The notes under the pieces were generated by a model, which saw nothing but the letters and a program-made list of their open reading frames with translations, was not told where the DNA came from and did not search any database. Of a DNA stretch of 44,648 bases, positions 1-6,560 are shown piece after piece. The stretch comes from Limousia pullorum. GTDB taxonomy: Bacteria; Bacillota; Clostridia; Oscillospirales; Acutalibacteraceae. The stretch is from contig DVNG01000058.1 in the NCBI GenBank assembly GCA_018714545.1, forward strand, positions 1 through 44,648. Direction: 5' to 3'. Position 1 is the first letter of the stretch. Each line of letters begins with the position of its first letter. Both the position numbers and the translations under genes were made by a program.

Positions 1-311
1 AACGTTTCTATGCTTCTCTGGGTAAAGGAACCGGCTGCAATTTTTGAAGCCGCAATTATTCCCCTTTTTCTTTCCTCCGGATTATCCGAAATAAATCCCA
101 AATCATATTTATTTTCAATATAATCAAGGCCGTCATCCTCAGCTGTCTGAGGAAAGCTCTCCTGCAAAACATTTTCAATCTCATCGCCCAAAGCCTGAAA
201 ACCTGCGGCATAACACCTAAGCTCCAAAAGAGCCGCCGAATCCTCCTTATCATCATAAAGTCCGGTGGAAAGCAGTTTCTCCTTTAGATATTCAAAGGGT
301 AAATACGCCAC
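1..311 (-). CDS. Phage baseplate/tail wedge protein, XkdU/YmfQ-like (DUF2313-type), truncated by window edge
   Basis: The gene starts at a GTG (309-311) placed directly after the TAA of the baseplate J gene and stays open to base 1, so only about the first 103 residues are visible. The product begins VAYLPFEYLKEKLLSTGLYD, then has a helical stretch (GDEIENVLQESFPQTAEDDG) and the segment LDYIENKYDLGFISDNPEER. This acidic 'all progress along the gene ends with a degree-of-completion' N-terminus (LP.yl......l...d....el......E...i....q..p.tAe.gL..wE...gl) is typical of the XkdU/YmfQ (gpI-like) proteins that follow baseplate J in PBSX-type and Mu-type contractile phages. Position and pattern support the call. 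The C-terminus and anything downstream (tail fibres, lysis genes) lie outside the window. Confidence 0.72.
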   Translation of the reverse strand, partial: MAYLPFEYLKEKLLSTGLYDDKEDSAALLELRCYAAGFQALGDEIENVLQESFPQTAEDDGLDYIENKYDLGFISDNPEERKRGIIAASKIAAGSFTQRSIET

Positions 312-1376
312 TTATACACCTTCTTTCATGGTAAGGGTAACTCCCGTAATTATTCTGTTTTCTCCGGCAGTGATATTGGATGAGGAACTGTCAAATTTAT
401 AGTCATAAACTCCCTGAGCATGGTACAAAGCGTCGCCTATATCCGAAAGCTTTAAATCCTCTCCGATTGTCAGGTTGCTTACCTTTCTCTGTACAGCCTC
501 AGAGCAGTTTGTTTTTACAGTATCGAAAGTATAACCCTCATCGGGATAAATCGTAACTGTAACGCTTCCCTGCACCGAAGTCGCAGTTAACACATCAACA
601 TCAACGCCCAGCTCTCTTTCCTGAAGCACAAGAGCCTCAAGATTTTCCAAAACCTGACTTTCTTCAACTGCACCATTGGGAAGTATAAAAATATCCACTG
701 TACCCTTTCCACGTCTTTTGGGAGATACATAAGCGGCTCCCACTCCGGCTACAGACAAAGCAAGCTTTTCATAATATGCGGCGTTTGTACCCGTTGCCGG
801 AAAGCCTTGAGCCGCAACAATTCTGCTTCTGAAATCCTCGTCGCTTTCTTCATCTGTTCCCCCTGTAAACTTAGAAAGGTTTGTAACCTTTGAAACAGGC
901 TGTAAAAGAGAAACCATAACGCTGACTTCTCCTGTATTCACGTTTCCCGAGCTTCCTCCCTCTACTGCTCTCACTTTTGCGTCAGCATAATCTGCTCCCG
1001 CACTTAAAATAACCGCTTCAGTTGTTTCAAATCTCACCGGATTTTTTCCCGATGTAGAAACGAGGGTTCCGGCTTTGATTACATAATCCGAGAAAAGCTC
1101 TCCCCCGGTATAGAACCTAACTGTACCCGATGCTTTTGCAGGCGGTTTTCGTGTAAGGCCAAGCTTTGAACCGTGATAATTAAGATATTCCCCGTCCGCA
1201 GTTTCAGGGTTAAGCTGTCTTTTCAGCCAGTCAATATTTACGCCCAAAGCGTGAAGCTCACCGGCAAGAATTTTCATTTTTATCTGAATATCGGAATTTT
1301 CATCTGGAAACATTCCTGTCTGTCGGTAATACTCATTTCTCATCCTCTCCAGCACTTTGCTGTATTCTTCACTCAT
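312..1376 (-). CDS. Baseplate J-like protein (XkdT/gpJ/gp47 family)
   Basis: The 354-residue product matches the baseplate J family, the wedge component that links hub and tail fibres in contractile phages. Recognisable parts are the N-terminal EYSKVLERMRNEY followed by DIQIKMKILAGELHAL, the conserved GxxLTRKPPAKASGTVRF segment near residues 72-90 (the 'aG.v.f' beta start), and GGTDEESDEDFRSRIVAAQG near residues 172-191, the family's hallmark G(T/A)D.EsdE.fR.R. The ATG overlaps the stop of the gp25-like gene (ATGA), so translation is coupled. The length is normal for XkdT-like proteins. It forms a baseplate with the upstream gp25-like, spike and hub genes. No defect is visible. Confidence 0.93.
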   Translation of the reverse strand: MSEEYSKVLERMRNEYYRQTGMFPDENSDIQIKMKILAGELHALGVNIDWLKRQLNPETADGEYLNYHGSKLGLTRKPPAKASGTVRFYTGGELFSDYVIKAGTLVSTSGKNPVRFETTEAVILSAGADYADAKVRAVEGGSSGNVNTGEVSVMVSLLQPVSKVTNLSKFTGGTDEESDEDFRSRIVAAQGFPATGTNAAYYEKLALSVAGVGAAYVSPKRRGKGTVDIFILPNGAVEESQVLENLEALVLQERELGVDVDVLTATSVQGSVTVTIYPDEGYTFDTVKTNCSEAVQRKVSNLTIGEDLKLSDIGDALYHAQGVYDYKFDSSSSNITAGENRIITGVTLTMKEGV

Positions 1377-1720
1377 ATAACAATCACCCTTTCCTCCTGT
1401 GTGCCGCTGTCATTTTCCGTTATTATCACCGTTATTTCATATTTTCCATCTTTTTCTTCCAAACTCTTTACCTTTGCCGAAACATTTTCAAGACGTGAAA
1501 CCGCAGACCTTACAATACTGTCCGCCTGTTTTAAAGTCACTTTCTCACCGCTTTTTATATATTCCTGTAAAATACTTCCAAGCTCCCTGTCATAAATAAA
1601 ACATCCTTTTTTCCCTGTTATGGCAATTAAAGCCTGCTGAGCGGTTTCGTCAAATCCGCAAACACTTTCAAACCTGTCGCCTCTCAATACATTGTCGCCG
1701 TCAAGAATTTTTATATCCAT
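1373..1720 (-). CDS. Baseplate wedge protein, gp25/XkdS-like (DUF2634-type)
   Basis: A 115-residue protein with the segments GFDETAQQALIAITGKKGCF, ELGSILQEYIKSGEK and ADSIVRSAVSRLENV, then a beta-rich C-terminus (KYEITVIITENDSG). This is the gpW/gp25-like (XkdS) pattern: an N-terminal loop preceding 'aL...l.T.rGe..yd...G', a helix with (D/E)...I...v..aL, and a terminal beta hairpin. It has a strong SD (AAGGAGG) six bases before its ATG. It sits between the spike and baseplate J, exactly where XkdS lies in PBSX. In family terms it is a wedge subunit contacting the sheath-hub interface, which is notable because no sheath gene is seen here. Confidence 0.82.
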   Translation of the reverse strand: MDIKILDGDNVLRGDRFESVCGFDETAQQALIAITGKKGCFIYDRELGSILQEYIKSGEKVTLKQADSIVRSAVSRLENVSAKVKSLEEKDGKYEITVIITENDSGTQEERVIVI

Positions 1721-1721
1721 A

Positions 1722-2051
1722 TCAAACCTCCTTGCCGTTAATAAACACCTTGCCGTCGTTGCAAAGCTTTATCTGAGCGCCGCCACGGGAGCACAAAAGG
1801 ATTTCCCCTTCCTCTAAATCCTGAGGATAGGACAAAACACCAAGGCACACCTTTCCGAAATCATAGGATAACACAACGGTCTTTTCACCTTTCGGCGGAA
1901 AGCTTACAATCCCATAGGGTGAAATCATAGGCAGACTTGAATACTCCTCGGTTCCTGCGGCGCTGATGTTTTTACCGTCAGCATTTGTTATTTCTCCGCT
2001 TTTTGCCTCTGTTGAGCTTTTGTTCTTTACAATTCTGTCAAGTATCCACAT
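1722..2051 (-). CDS. Baseplate spike / gpV-XkdR-like OB-fold protein
   Basis: The 109-residue product has a low-complexity charged start (residues 8-35) and then an OB-fold-like stretch with MISPYGIVSFPPKGEKTVVL, LGVLSYPQDLEEGEILLCS and IKLCNDGKVFINGKEV. The ending 'GE..l.s..g..I.l..dG.v.i.G' is the characteristic closing motif of gpV/gp5-type baseplate spike proteins and of XkdR-like (DUF2577) proteins. It is short, so it probably lacks a long beta-helical needle. The start overlaps the hub gene's end by 14 bases. The role would be the membrane-piercing tip or its adaptor under the hub. The gpV-versus-XkdR choice is uncertain. Confidence 0.75.
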   Translation of the reverse strand: MWILDRIVKNKSSTEAKSGEITNADGKNISAAGTEEYSSLPMISPYGIVSFPPKGEKTVVLSYDFGKVCLGVLSYPQDLEEGEILLCSRGGAQIKLCNDGKVFINGKEV

Positions 2052-2985
2052 AACTGCTGTTCCCCCTTAATTCCACCACAGTGCTTATTTGGTTTTCACT
2101 GACATTTATCTGCAATCCGTAAATTTTCAAATTATCAATAACCCTTCCAAAAACACTGACGGACGCCTCGGACCCAAGACAATCGGAAAGCAAACCGGAA
2201 CACTTTAAAGATATATTTCTGCTGTTGTTAATTCCGTTTAAAAGCATTTTTTCTGCGCAGAAAACAGGTGTAAACTGTGTGTTTGATGCGTTTAAATACC
2301 TCTGTCTTTGTATAAGCCTTTTATCAGCCTCCTGAGAAAAAATTTCAGTTGAATAATCCTCCGCTTCGCTTCTCTTAATTTTTACCGAAGATATAATTTT
2401 GTGTCTTTGTATGTCAAACCTGTACTCAGAAAAATCTATATCAAAACCTTTTCCGAACGTTATTTTCTCTCCTGTCGGCAAGCCGGTAAAATAGATAACA
2501 TTGTCAGGACTGCAATAGGGAATGGTTTCATAACAGGTTTTGCAAAAGCTTTCGATAATGTCCCAAGGTGACTTGCCCTTAGCCACATTAAAAATCCCGT
2601 TGTAAGAAGATGTACCGCCCACATAATCGCTGAAACCATAGGGCTTTAAAAATATTTCTTTTATCTGTTCCGAGGTTGGATTGCTGTAAACCGCAGGCAT
2701 TACCTCGTTGTCCAAAAGCAACGACACTCTATTTCTTCCGAACACCTCAAAATAGTAATTCCCCTCAGAATAAAATTCTGTAATGGTGTCAACTATTCCG
2801 TCGAAAACAATTTTCCCTTCATCTTCAAATCTCATAAAAGCAATCTCTGATAGGGGTTCTCCCTCTGAATGAAATCTCACAAGCAAAGTATGAGCGGGTA
2901 CTCCCTCTTCCTCTTTTAAGACAAGCTTTTTAAACTTTCTTATAATCTTTTCCTGTCCGTTTATATCCGTAAGCACTATTTTCAA
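2038..2985 (-). CDS. Tail hub protein, XkdQ/gpD (gp27-like)
   Basis: A 315-residue protein matching the late-control-D/XkdQ hub family. Features are the N-terminal MKIVLTDINGQEKIIRKFKK, the beta-rich first domain with FDGIVDTITEFYSEGNYYFEV, NPTSEQIKEIFLKPYGFS, and GKSPWDIIESFCKTCYETIP near residues 135-154, a helix typical of hub proteins where a 'w..i...c...g..py...dG.iyf.' pattern follows. It starts at a TTG that overlaps the LysM gene's TGA (TTGA), with GGTGAGG six bases upstream. It would form the trimeric base of the tail tube. It lies directly after the LysM tube-initiator gene, as XkdQ follows XkdP. Confidence 0.85.
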   Translation of the reverse strand: MKIVLTDINGQEKIIRKFKKLVLKEEEGVPAHTLLVRFHSEGEPLSEIAFMRFEDEGKIVFDGIVDTITEFYSEGNYYFEVFGRNRVSLLLDNEVMPAVYSNPTSEQIKEIFLKPYGFSDYVGGTSSYNGIFNVAKGKSPWDIIESFCKTCYETIPYCSPDNVIYFTGLPTGEKITFGKGFDIDFSEYRFDIQRHKIISSVKIKRSEAEDYSTEIFSQEADKRLIQRQRYLNASNTQFTPVFCAEKMLLNGINNSRNISLKCSGLLSDCLGSEASVSVFGRVIDNLKIYGLQINVSENQISTVVELRGNSSYVDT

Positions 2986-3530
2986 CTGAGCCTCACCTGA
3001 CCTTCCTCTATTGGAATATCAGGGCGCCTTATCTGAGGATTCAAAGATACCAGCTTGTCCACATTTATACCGTATTTGTATGACAAATCCCAAAGGGTTT
3101 CCCCATTTGGAATAACCTTGCGTATATTTTTCCCATCGGATTTACCCGACTCATCCAATGATGCAATTTCTAAGTATTCGTCCTGAACCTCAATAAATTC
3201 AAACTCATAATCCAGAACATCAGGCTTAGGCTCTCCCTTTAAAACAAGCCTGCTGAAAAAAGCATTTATGGGCGGAAAACCCGGAAGTGTCAAAACACCG
3301 ATTTTACCGCTGTTAAATTTATCACGGAGTTTGTTGTACATATCAGTACAGTTTTCCCCCACAAAGCAGCCGCTTCCTGTTATTACACAGTTTTGCTTCC
3401 CGAAATTCTGAAGAGTTGAGCCTCCGTAAGGATAATAGGAAATATTTGTATTTGTATTATGACTGAAAGTAAGATATTTAGAATTAAATTCCCATGTATA
3501 CCCGTCAAAACTCATTGATGTTAAAGTCAT
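2982..3530 (-). CDS. Tail tube-initiator-like protein with C-terminal LysM domain (XkdP-like)
   Basis: The product has 182 residues. Residues 1-118 form a beta-rich domain ending GKIGVLTLPGFPPINAFFSR and DVLDYEFEFIEVQDEY, the pattern seen in distal-tail or tube-initiator proteins (short 'pG...a....l...g.p..d...Y.feF.E'). Residues 136-182 are a LysM repeat (VIPNGETLWDLSYKYG, VDKLVSLNPQI) as in XkdP. In PBSX the tape-measure gene precedes xkdP; here the preceding gene is only a 43-codon ORF whose TGA overlaps this ATG (ATGA). The LysM may bind peptidoglycan, or act structurally at the tube-hub junction as in other contractile systems. The length is somewhat short for XkdP. Confidence 0.83.
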   Translation of the reverse strand: MTLTSMSFDGYTWEFNSKYLTFSHNTNTNISYYPYGGSTLQNFGKQNCVITGSGCFVGENCTDMYNKLRDKFNSGKIGVLTLPGFPPINAFFSRLVLKGEPKPDVLDYEFEFIEVQDEYLEIASLDESGKSDGKNIRKVIPNGETLWDLSYKYGINVDKLVSLNPQIRRPDIPIEEGQVRLS

Positions 3531-3658
3531 AAAAGCTTCACCTCTTCCTCTTCGGTAAATTCTCTTGTGTATCTCAGACTTTCTCTTTCCATAAAAAAGC
3601 TGATTTCCTGAACACTTTTTTCTCCCTGAGATAAATCAAAAATATTTTCATTGTCCAT
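3527..3658 (-). CDS. 43-residue coupled small protein in place of sheath/tube/tape-measure genes
   Basis: The frame starts at ATG 3656-3658, inside the last codons of the 269-residue neck/tube gene. It ends in a TGA at 3527-3529 that overlaps the ATG of the LysM gene. It encodes MDNENIFDLSQGEKSVQEIS followed by FFMERESLRYTREFTEEEEV and KLL: acidic, probably helical, with no cysteine. Overlap at both ends fills the gap between two structural genes with no spare base, which favours a real gene over chance. I do not recognise the family. By position it could be a chaperone remnant, a small scaffold or a ring adaptor, but nothing in the sequence decides this. Confidence 0.6.
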   Translation of the reverse strand: MDNENIFDLSQGEKSVQEISFFMERESLRYTREFTEEEEVKLL

Positions 3659-4448
3659 CATCTTCACCGTCCCCGCTTTCGGCAATATCACCGGTAAATT
3701 CAATATCAGTCACCAAATAACCGTCAACCAAATGTGTCTTAATAACCGTCACAATACATTTTTCAAAACACTTTGTACTGCCGTCCAGCAAAAGCTTTGC
3801 GAAAAACTCCGGTTCATAAAAAAGGCTGTCCGCATAAGACGCCCTCTTTCTCACATTTATTGTATGGCTTCCGTTTAAAGGAACTTTCCTTGATGGAATA
3901 TCTGTAAGATAACTTTCAGCATTAAAATAATCCCTTTTGTCGGTGTACTCCACATCAACAAGATTTTCTATCTTTGTATCGTTTATCAACAGTTCAAAAT
4001 AGTCGTCTCCCTCGCCGCCTCCGGAAGATGAATTTTCCGAATATTTAATAAATGTAACCGTTATTTCCCTGCACAGGGTGTCGGCTTTTTCATCAAATTT
4101 TATAGGCTCTAAATATATCTGCGGAATGTCCTCATCATCGTCGCCTAATGCAGAAATTTCATTAAAAAGCTCCAGCGCTCTTTGTGTCAGCGTATAACCG
4201 CTTACAGAACAGGGAGCATACACAATAAATCCAGCCGACGAGCTGTCTTTTCTGTTACCATATCCGTAATTCAGGCTGTTTACACCGTTTTTCTTCATGC
4301 TGTCCAGCGTTACCACAACAAGGAAATTTTTTATAGGAACTTCAAAAGGTCTTGTCTGATATTCCTTAAGAAAAACCATGTCATTGAATTTCCCGCTGTT
4401 CTTCAAAGCCTGTACAGCGTTGTCAATCCACTGGTCAATACTGGTCAT
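3648..4448 (-). CDS. Putative tail terminator / tail tube two-domain protein
   Basis: I place the start at ATG 4448 because AGGAGG lies nine bases before it; an in-frame ATG at 4457 overlaps that SD. Residues about 1-140 (SIDQWIDNAVQALKNSGKF, PIKNFLVVVTLDSM, ALELFNEISAL, CREITVTFIKY) look like a tail-terminator/neck alpha-beta domain. A Ser/Gly/Asp linker (SSSGGGEGDD) follows. The rest (FELLINDTKIENLVDVEYTD, VPLNGSHTINVRKRAS, FFAKLLLDG, CFEKCIVTVIK) has the order of strands seen in XkdM-type tube proteins: an 'ing.....v' start, a 'g....i.v' centre and a 'f.....k.g......v.v' end. The fold assignment is pattern inference, not an alignment. If right, terminator and tube are fused, and no separate tube gene is present. 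Confidence 0.55.
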   Translation of the reverse strand: MTSIDQWIDNAVQALKNSGKFNDMVFLKEYQTRPFEVPIKNFLVVVTLDSMKKNGVNSLNYGYGNRKDSSSAGFIVYAPCSVSGYTLTQRALELFNEISALGDDDEDIPQIYLEPIKFDEKADTLCREITVTFIKYSENSSSGGGEGDDYFELLINDTKIENLVDVEYTDKRDYFNAESYLTDIPSRKVPLNGSHTINVRKRASYADSLFYEPEFFAKLLLDGSTKCFEKCIVTVIKTHLVDGYLVTDIEFTGDIAESGDGEDDGQ

Positions 4449-4794
4449 ACTCAGCATCCTCCTTTTCGGTGTTTACAACAACTATTGCCCACACATAAAG
4501 ATTTTCATTTCCGGACTTGTACATCTCGGAACGCTTTATATAAAACTTTTCCTCTCCCCTTGAAATCACTGTGTTCTGAATATCGTCAAGAGGAATATCG
4601 TACTGACCTATATAAAGATAGTAACCTCCGTCGTAAAATCCCGGCTCTATTCTTTTGCCGCCTATGTACATTCTGTTTTTGTATCTCAAGGGTTCAATAA
4701 AAGCCTTGCCGCTTTTGGCTTCACCCTTTACGGTGACAACAACGTCATCACCGTAAAGGGAAATAGAGCGGCGTATTCTTTCTGCCAAGCTCAT
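4435..4794 (-). CDS. Phage head-tail joining protein (short, head-closure type)
   Basis: The 119-residue product opens MSLAERIRRSISLYGDDVVV and continues with beta-rich segments (EAKSGKAFIEPLRYKNRMYI, GGYYLYIGQYDIPLD, EEKFYIKRSEMYKSG, LYVWAIVVVN). Proteins of this size and beta content at this position, between the adaptor and the tail terminator, are head-closure/stopper proteins in phages with a PBSX-like order (YqbH/XkdH region). The ATG overlaps the previous gene's TGA (ATGA). I recognise the position and architecture rather than specific catalytic or binding residues. The call would be a stopper ring between connector and tail. Confidence 0.6.
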   Translation of the reverse strand: MSLAERIRRSISLYGDDVVVTVKGEAKSGKAFIEPLRYKNRMYIGGKRIEPGFYDGGYYLYIGQYDIPLDDIQNTVISRGEEKFYIKRSEMYKSGNENLYVWAIVVVNTEKEDAEYDQY

Positions 4795-5159
4795 GTGATT
4801 ATCCTCCCGAAATAAAAGCCCTCCTCTTTCAGCAGGTCGGAAATTTTCTCCTTTTCACAAAGCCACAAAGCCTTTGCAGACTCTGTAAGCTGGGTATAAT
4901 CCTGTTCTATTTCGATATCCCCGGCTTTAAATCTTTTAGGATTGCCGGAAGTACCTGTGGTAAGGCAGTAAGAATAATAAGCCAAAGCGGCGGCGGCAGA
5001 GCTTATTCTACAGACATTTTCATTTGAATTATCTTTGTTTTTCAGTCTGCTTTCAATGTATTCCAAGGAATCACGGCAAAGGGGCGTCCATCTCTTCAAA
5101 TCACTTTCCCCTAAGCCTGAAAGCATTAAAAATCTGTCCGTGACATTTTTCAAGCTCAT
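4791..5159 (-). CDS. Phage head-tail connector/adaptor protein (YqbG/gp6-like)
   Basis: A 122-residue, largely helical protein (VTDRFLMLSGLGESDLKRW, CRDSLEYIESRLK, RISSAAAALAYYSYCLTTG, AGDIEIEQDYTQLTESAKAL, ISDLLKEEGFYFGRI). Helical adaptors of about 100-130 residues directly after the major capsid gene are the head-tail connector (gp6/YqbG-like) in HK97-fold phages. The 'gdi...' strand after an alpha bundle is typical: Ala-rich helix, then 'a.g.v....'. It starts 13 bases after the capsid gene's stop and overlaps the next gene by four bases. It would sit under the portal as a dodecameric ring. Confidence 0.68.
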   Translation of the reverse strand: MSLKNVTDRFLMLSGLGESDLKRWTPLCRDSLEYIESRLKNKDNSNENVCRISSAAAALAYYSYCLTTGTSGNPKRFKAGDIEIEQDYTQLTESAKALWLCEKEKISDLLKEEGFYFGRIIT

Positions 5160-5172
5160 AAAAAGCCTCCCG

Positions 5173-6186
5173 TCAGGCTATGCTGATAACTCTTGCAGCG
5201 TCGGTAAAGATTTTTGCAAAGCCTGCTGTGCAGGTGATAGCGGCTCTTTCAAGCTGTCTGTCGATAAGCTTGTCGTACTCAGTCTGCACACCGCCGGAAA
5301 CAACCATTTCCAAAGCGCAGTTCTTGTCCATACCGATAAGCTTGTTGCCCTCAAATGTGGGAACATGGATAAGTGTTGCACCGAAAGGAGTCATCATCTT
5401 GCCTGTTCCGTGGAAAGTAAGACCTGCGGAAGCGTCTTTCATCTCGTCGATTTTAAACACCATCTTAATCGCCTCTGTTGAAGCAATCATAGTGTTAAGC
5501 TCGTAAGGTGAAAGATTTGTCCAAAGGTTTATGAGGTCGTCATAAGTGATGTTTTCAGAATCAGCAGAATCGTTGCTTGGGCAAGGATTTGAATTTCCGT
5601 CGCCGTTAATGATAGTGTTTATAGCGTCCTCTGCCTGAGAAAGAGCAATAGCCGCACCAATCTGTCTTAAAGTGACAGAGAAAAGGTCAAGGCGCTGATA
5701 TCTGATAGCCTCGTAGGAAGAAACCAACATTCTTCCTCTTTTATAAAGAGGAACCAGGTGATCCTGTGTCTTTACGGTTGTCTGAGGAATAAATGCGCCC
5801 TCGTTTACTCTCTTCAGCTTTTTCTCATCCTCATAAGGAATGGAAGCGATGCTTCTGTAGTCAAGTCCGTCGATATTTGTGACAACCGCAACCATCTGAT
5901 TTATGATGTTCACGCTTTCCATACCTGTATGAACCGCTCTGCTTATGTATTCAGGGAACAAAGCTGCGCTGTCGGAAGTCTGGAAAAACTTTTCTATTCT
6001 GTCGGAAGACTTTCCGCTTACCTTGATGTCAAATCTCTTGAGCTGTCTTGAAAAAGCGTCAAGACCCTCAAGCTCTGTTCCTATATAATTTTCGGAAGGG
6101 TCCAAAGTCTCCAAAATATCGGAAAAACTCTTGTTTCTGTAGGAATACATACCCTTTTCCGGTTTAATCTTTTCGTACATTTCCAT
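5173..6186 (-). CDS. Phage major capsid protein (HK97-fold type)
   Basis: The 337-residue protein has an N-terminal region without an obvious delta-domain and then SDRIEKFFQTSDSAALFPEY, VNIINQMVAVVTNIDGLDYR, GAFIPQTTVKTQDHLVPLYK and GRMLVSSYEAIRYQRLDLFS. A helix (LRQIGAAIALSQAEDAIN) follows, as in the HK97 spine helix, and the C-terminal part has AGLTFHGTGKMMTPFGATLI. This is the layout of a viral HK97-fold coat protein: E-loop, spine helix, P and A domains. It is preceded by a protease and a decoration-type gene, as expected. It has GGAGAG upstream of ATG 6186. Copy number would exceed that of its neighbours, but no special promoter is visible. Confidence 0.86.
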   Translation of the reverse strand: MEMYEKIKPEKGMYSYRNKSFSDILETLDPSENYIGTELEGLDAFSRQLKRFDIKVSGKSSDRIEKFFQTSDSAALFPEYISRAVHTGMESVNIINQMVAVVTNIDGLDYRSIASIPYEDEKKLKRVNEGAFIPQTTVKTQDHLVPLYKRGRMLVSSYEAIRYQRLDLFSVTLRQIGAAIALSQAEDAINTIINGDGNSNPCPSNDSADSENITYDDLINLWTNLSPYELNTMIASTEAIKMVFKIDEMKDASAGLTFHGTGKMMTPFGATLIHVPTFEGNKLIGMDKNCALEMVVSGGVQTEYDKLIDRQLERAAITCTAGFAKIFTDAARVISIA

Positions 6187-6209
6187 TATTATAAATCTCT
6201 CCTTTTAAA

Positions 6210-6545
6210 TCATATAATAAACTCAACGTATGTGCTGTCAACGGCAATTACCTGACATTGAACTCCGCCCCCAAGTGCTTTAATAACAGTTGAGGAAGAA
6301 GCGGCAAGCTCCTGAAATCCAAGGCCGATTGAACCTGCCTTTTTTAGCTTAAAGTAGCCCTTTGTCTGAACCGCAGCATAGCCGCCTCTTATATTCACAA
6401 CAACGCCCAAAAACTGATTGCCGTCAGCACAGTTGGAAACCTTGTAATTTTCAGAAACTTTTACAATACTTCCCTTTACCACTCCGTCTGCCGCAGGCAA
6501 TGTTATAACATTCTCGTTGTATCCGTTAAAACTAACATTCTCCAT
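6210..6545 (-). CDS. Capsid decoration/stabilisation protein (DUF2190-like)
   Basis: The 111-residue beta-rich protein reads as repeated short strands: VITLPAADGVVKGSIVKVS, YKVSNCADGNQFLGVVVN, GGYAAVQTKGYFKLKKAG, GFQELAASSSTVIKALGGGV, CQVIAVDSTYVEFII. The order 'a...v.kG..v.v......a....f.GV........v...G.f......g' is that of DUF2190-type capsid decoration proteins, which bind between capsomers. It sits between protease and coat genes, the normal place. It starts 15 bases after the protease stop and has an SD. It is not a coat protein: too short and no spine helix. Confidence 0.75.
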   Translation of the reverse strand: MENVSFNGYNENVITLPAADGVVKGSIVKVSENYKVSNCADGNQFLGVVVNIRGGYAAVQTKGYFKLKKAGSIGLGFQELAASSSTVIKALGGGVQCQVIAVDSTYVEFII

Positions 6546-6560
6546 CTATATACCTCCAAA

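Noticed and set aside
56..256. 66-codon minus-strand frame near the left edge
   Set aside because: It is the wrong frame of the XkdU/YmfQ-like gene, whose own frame is open from GTG 311 to base 1.
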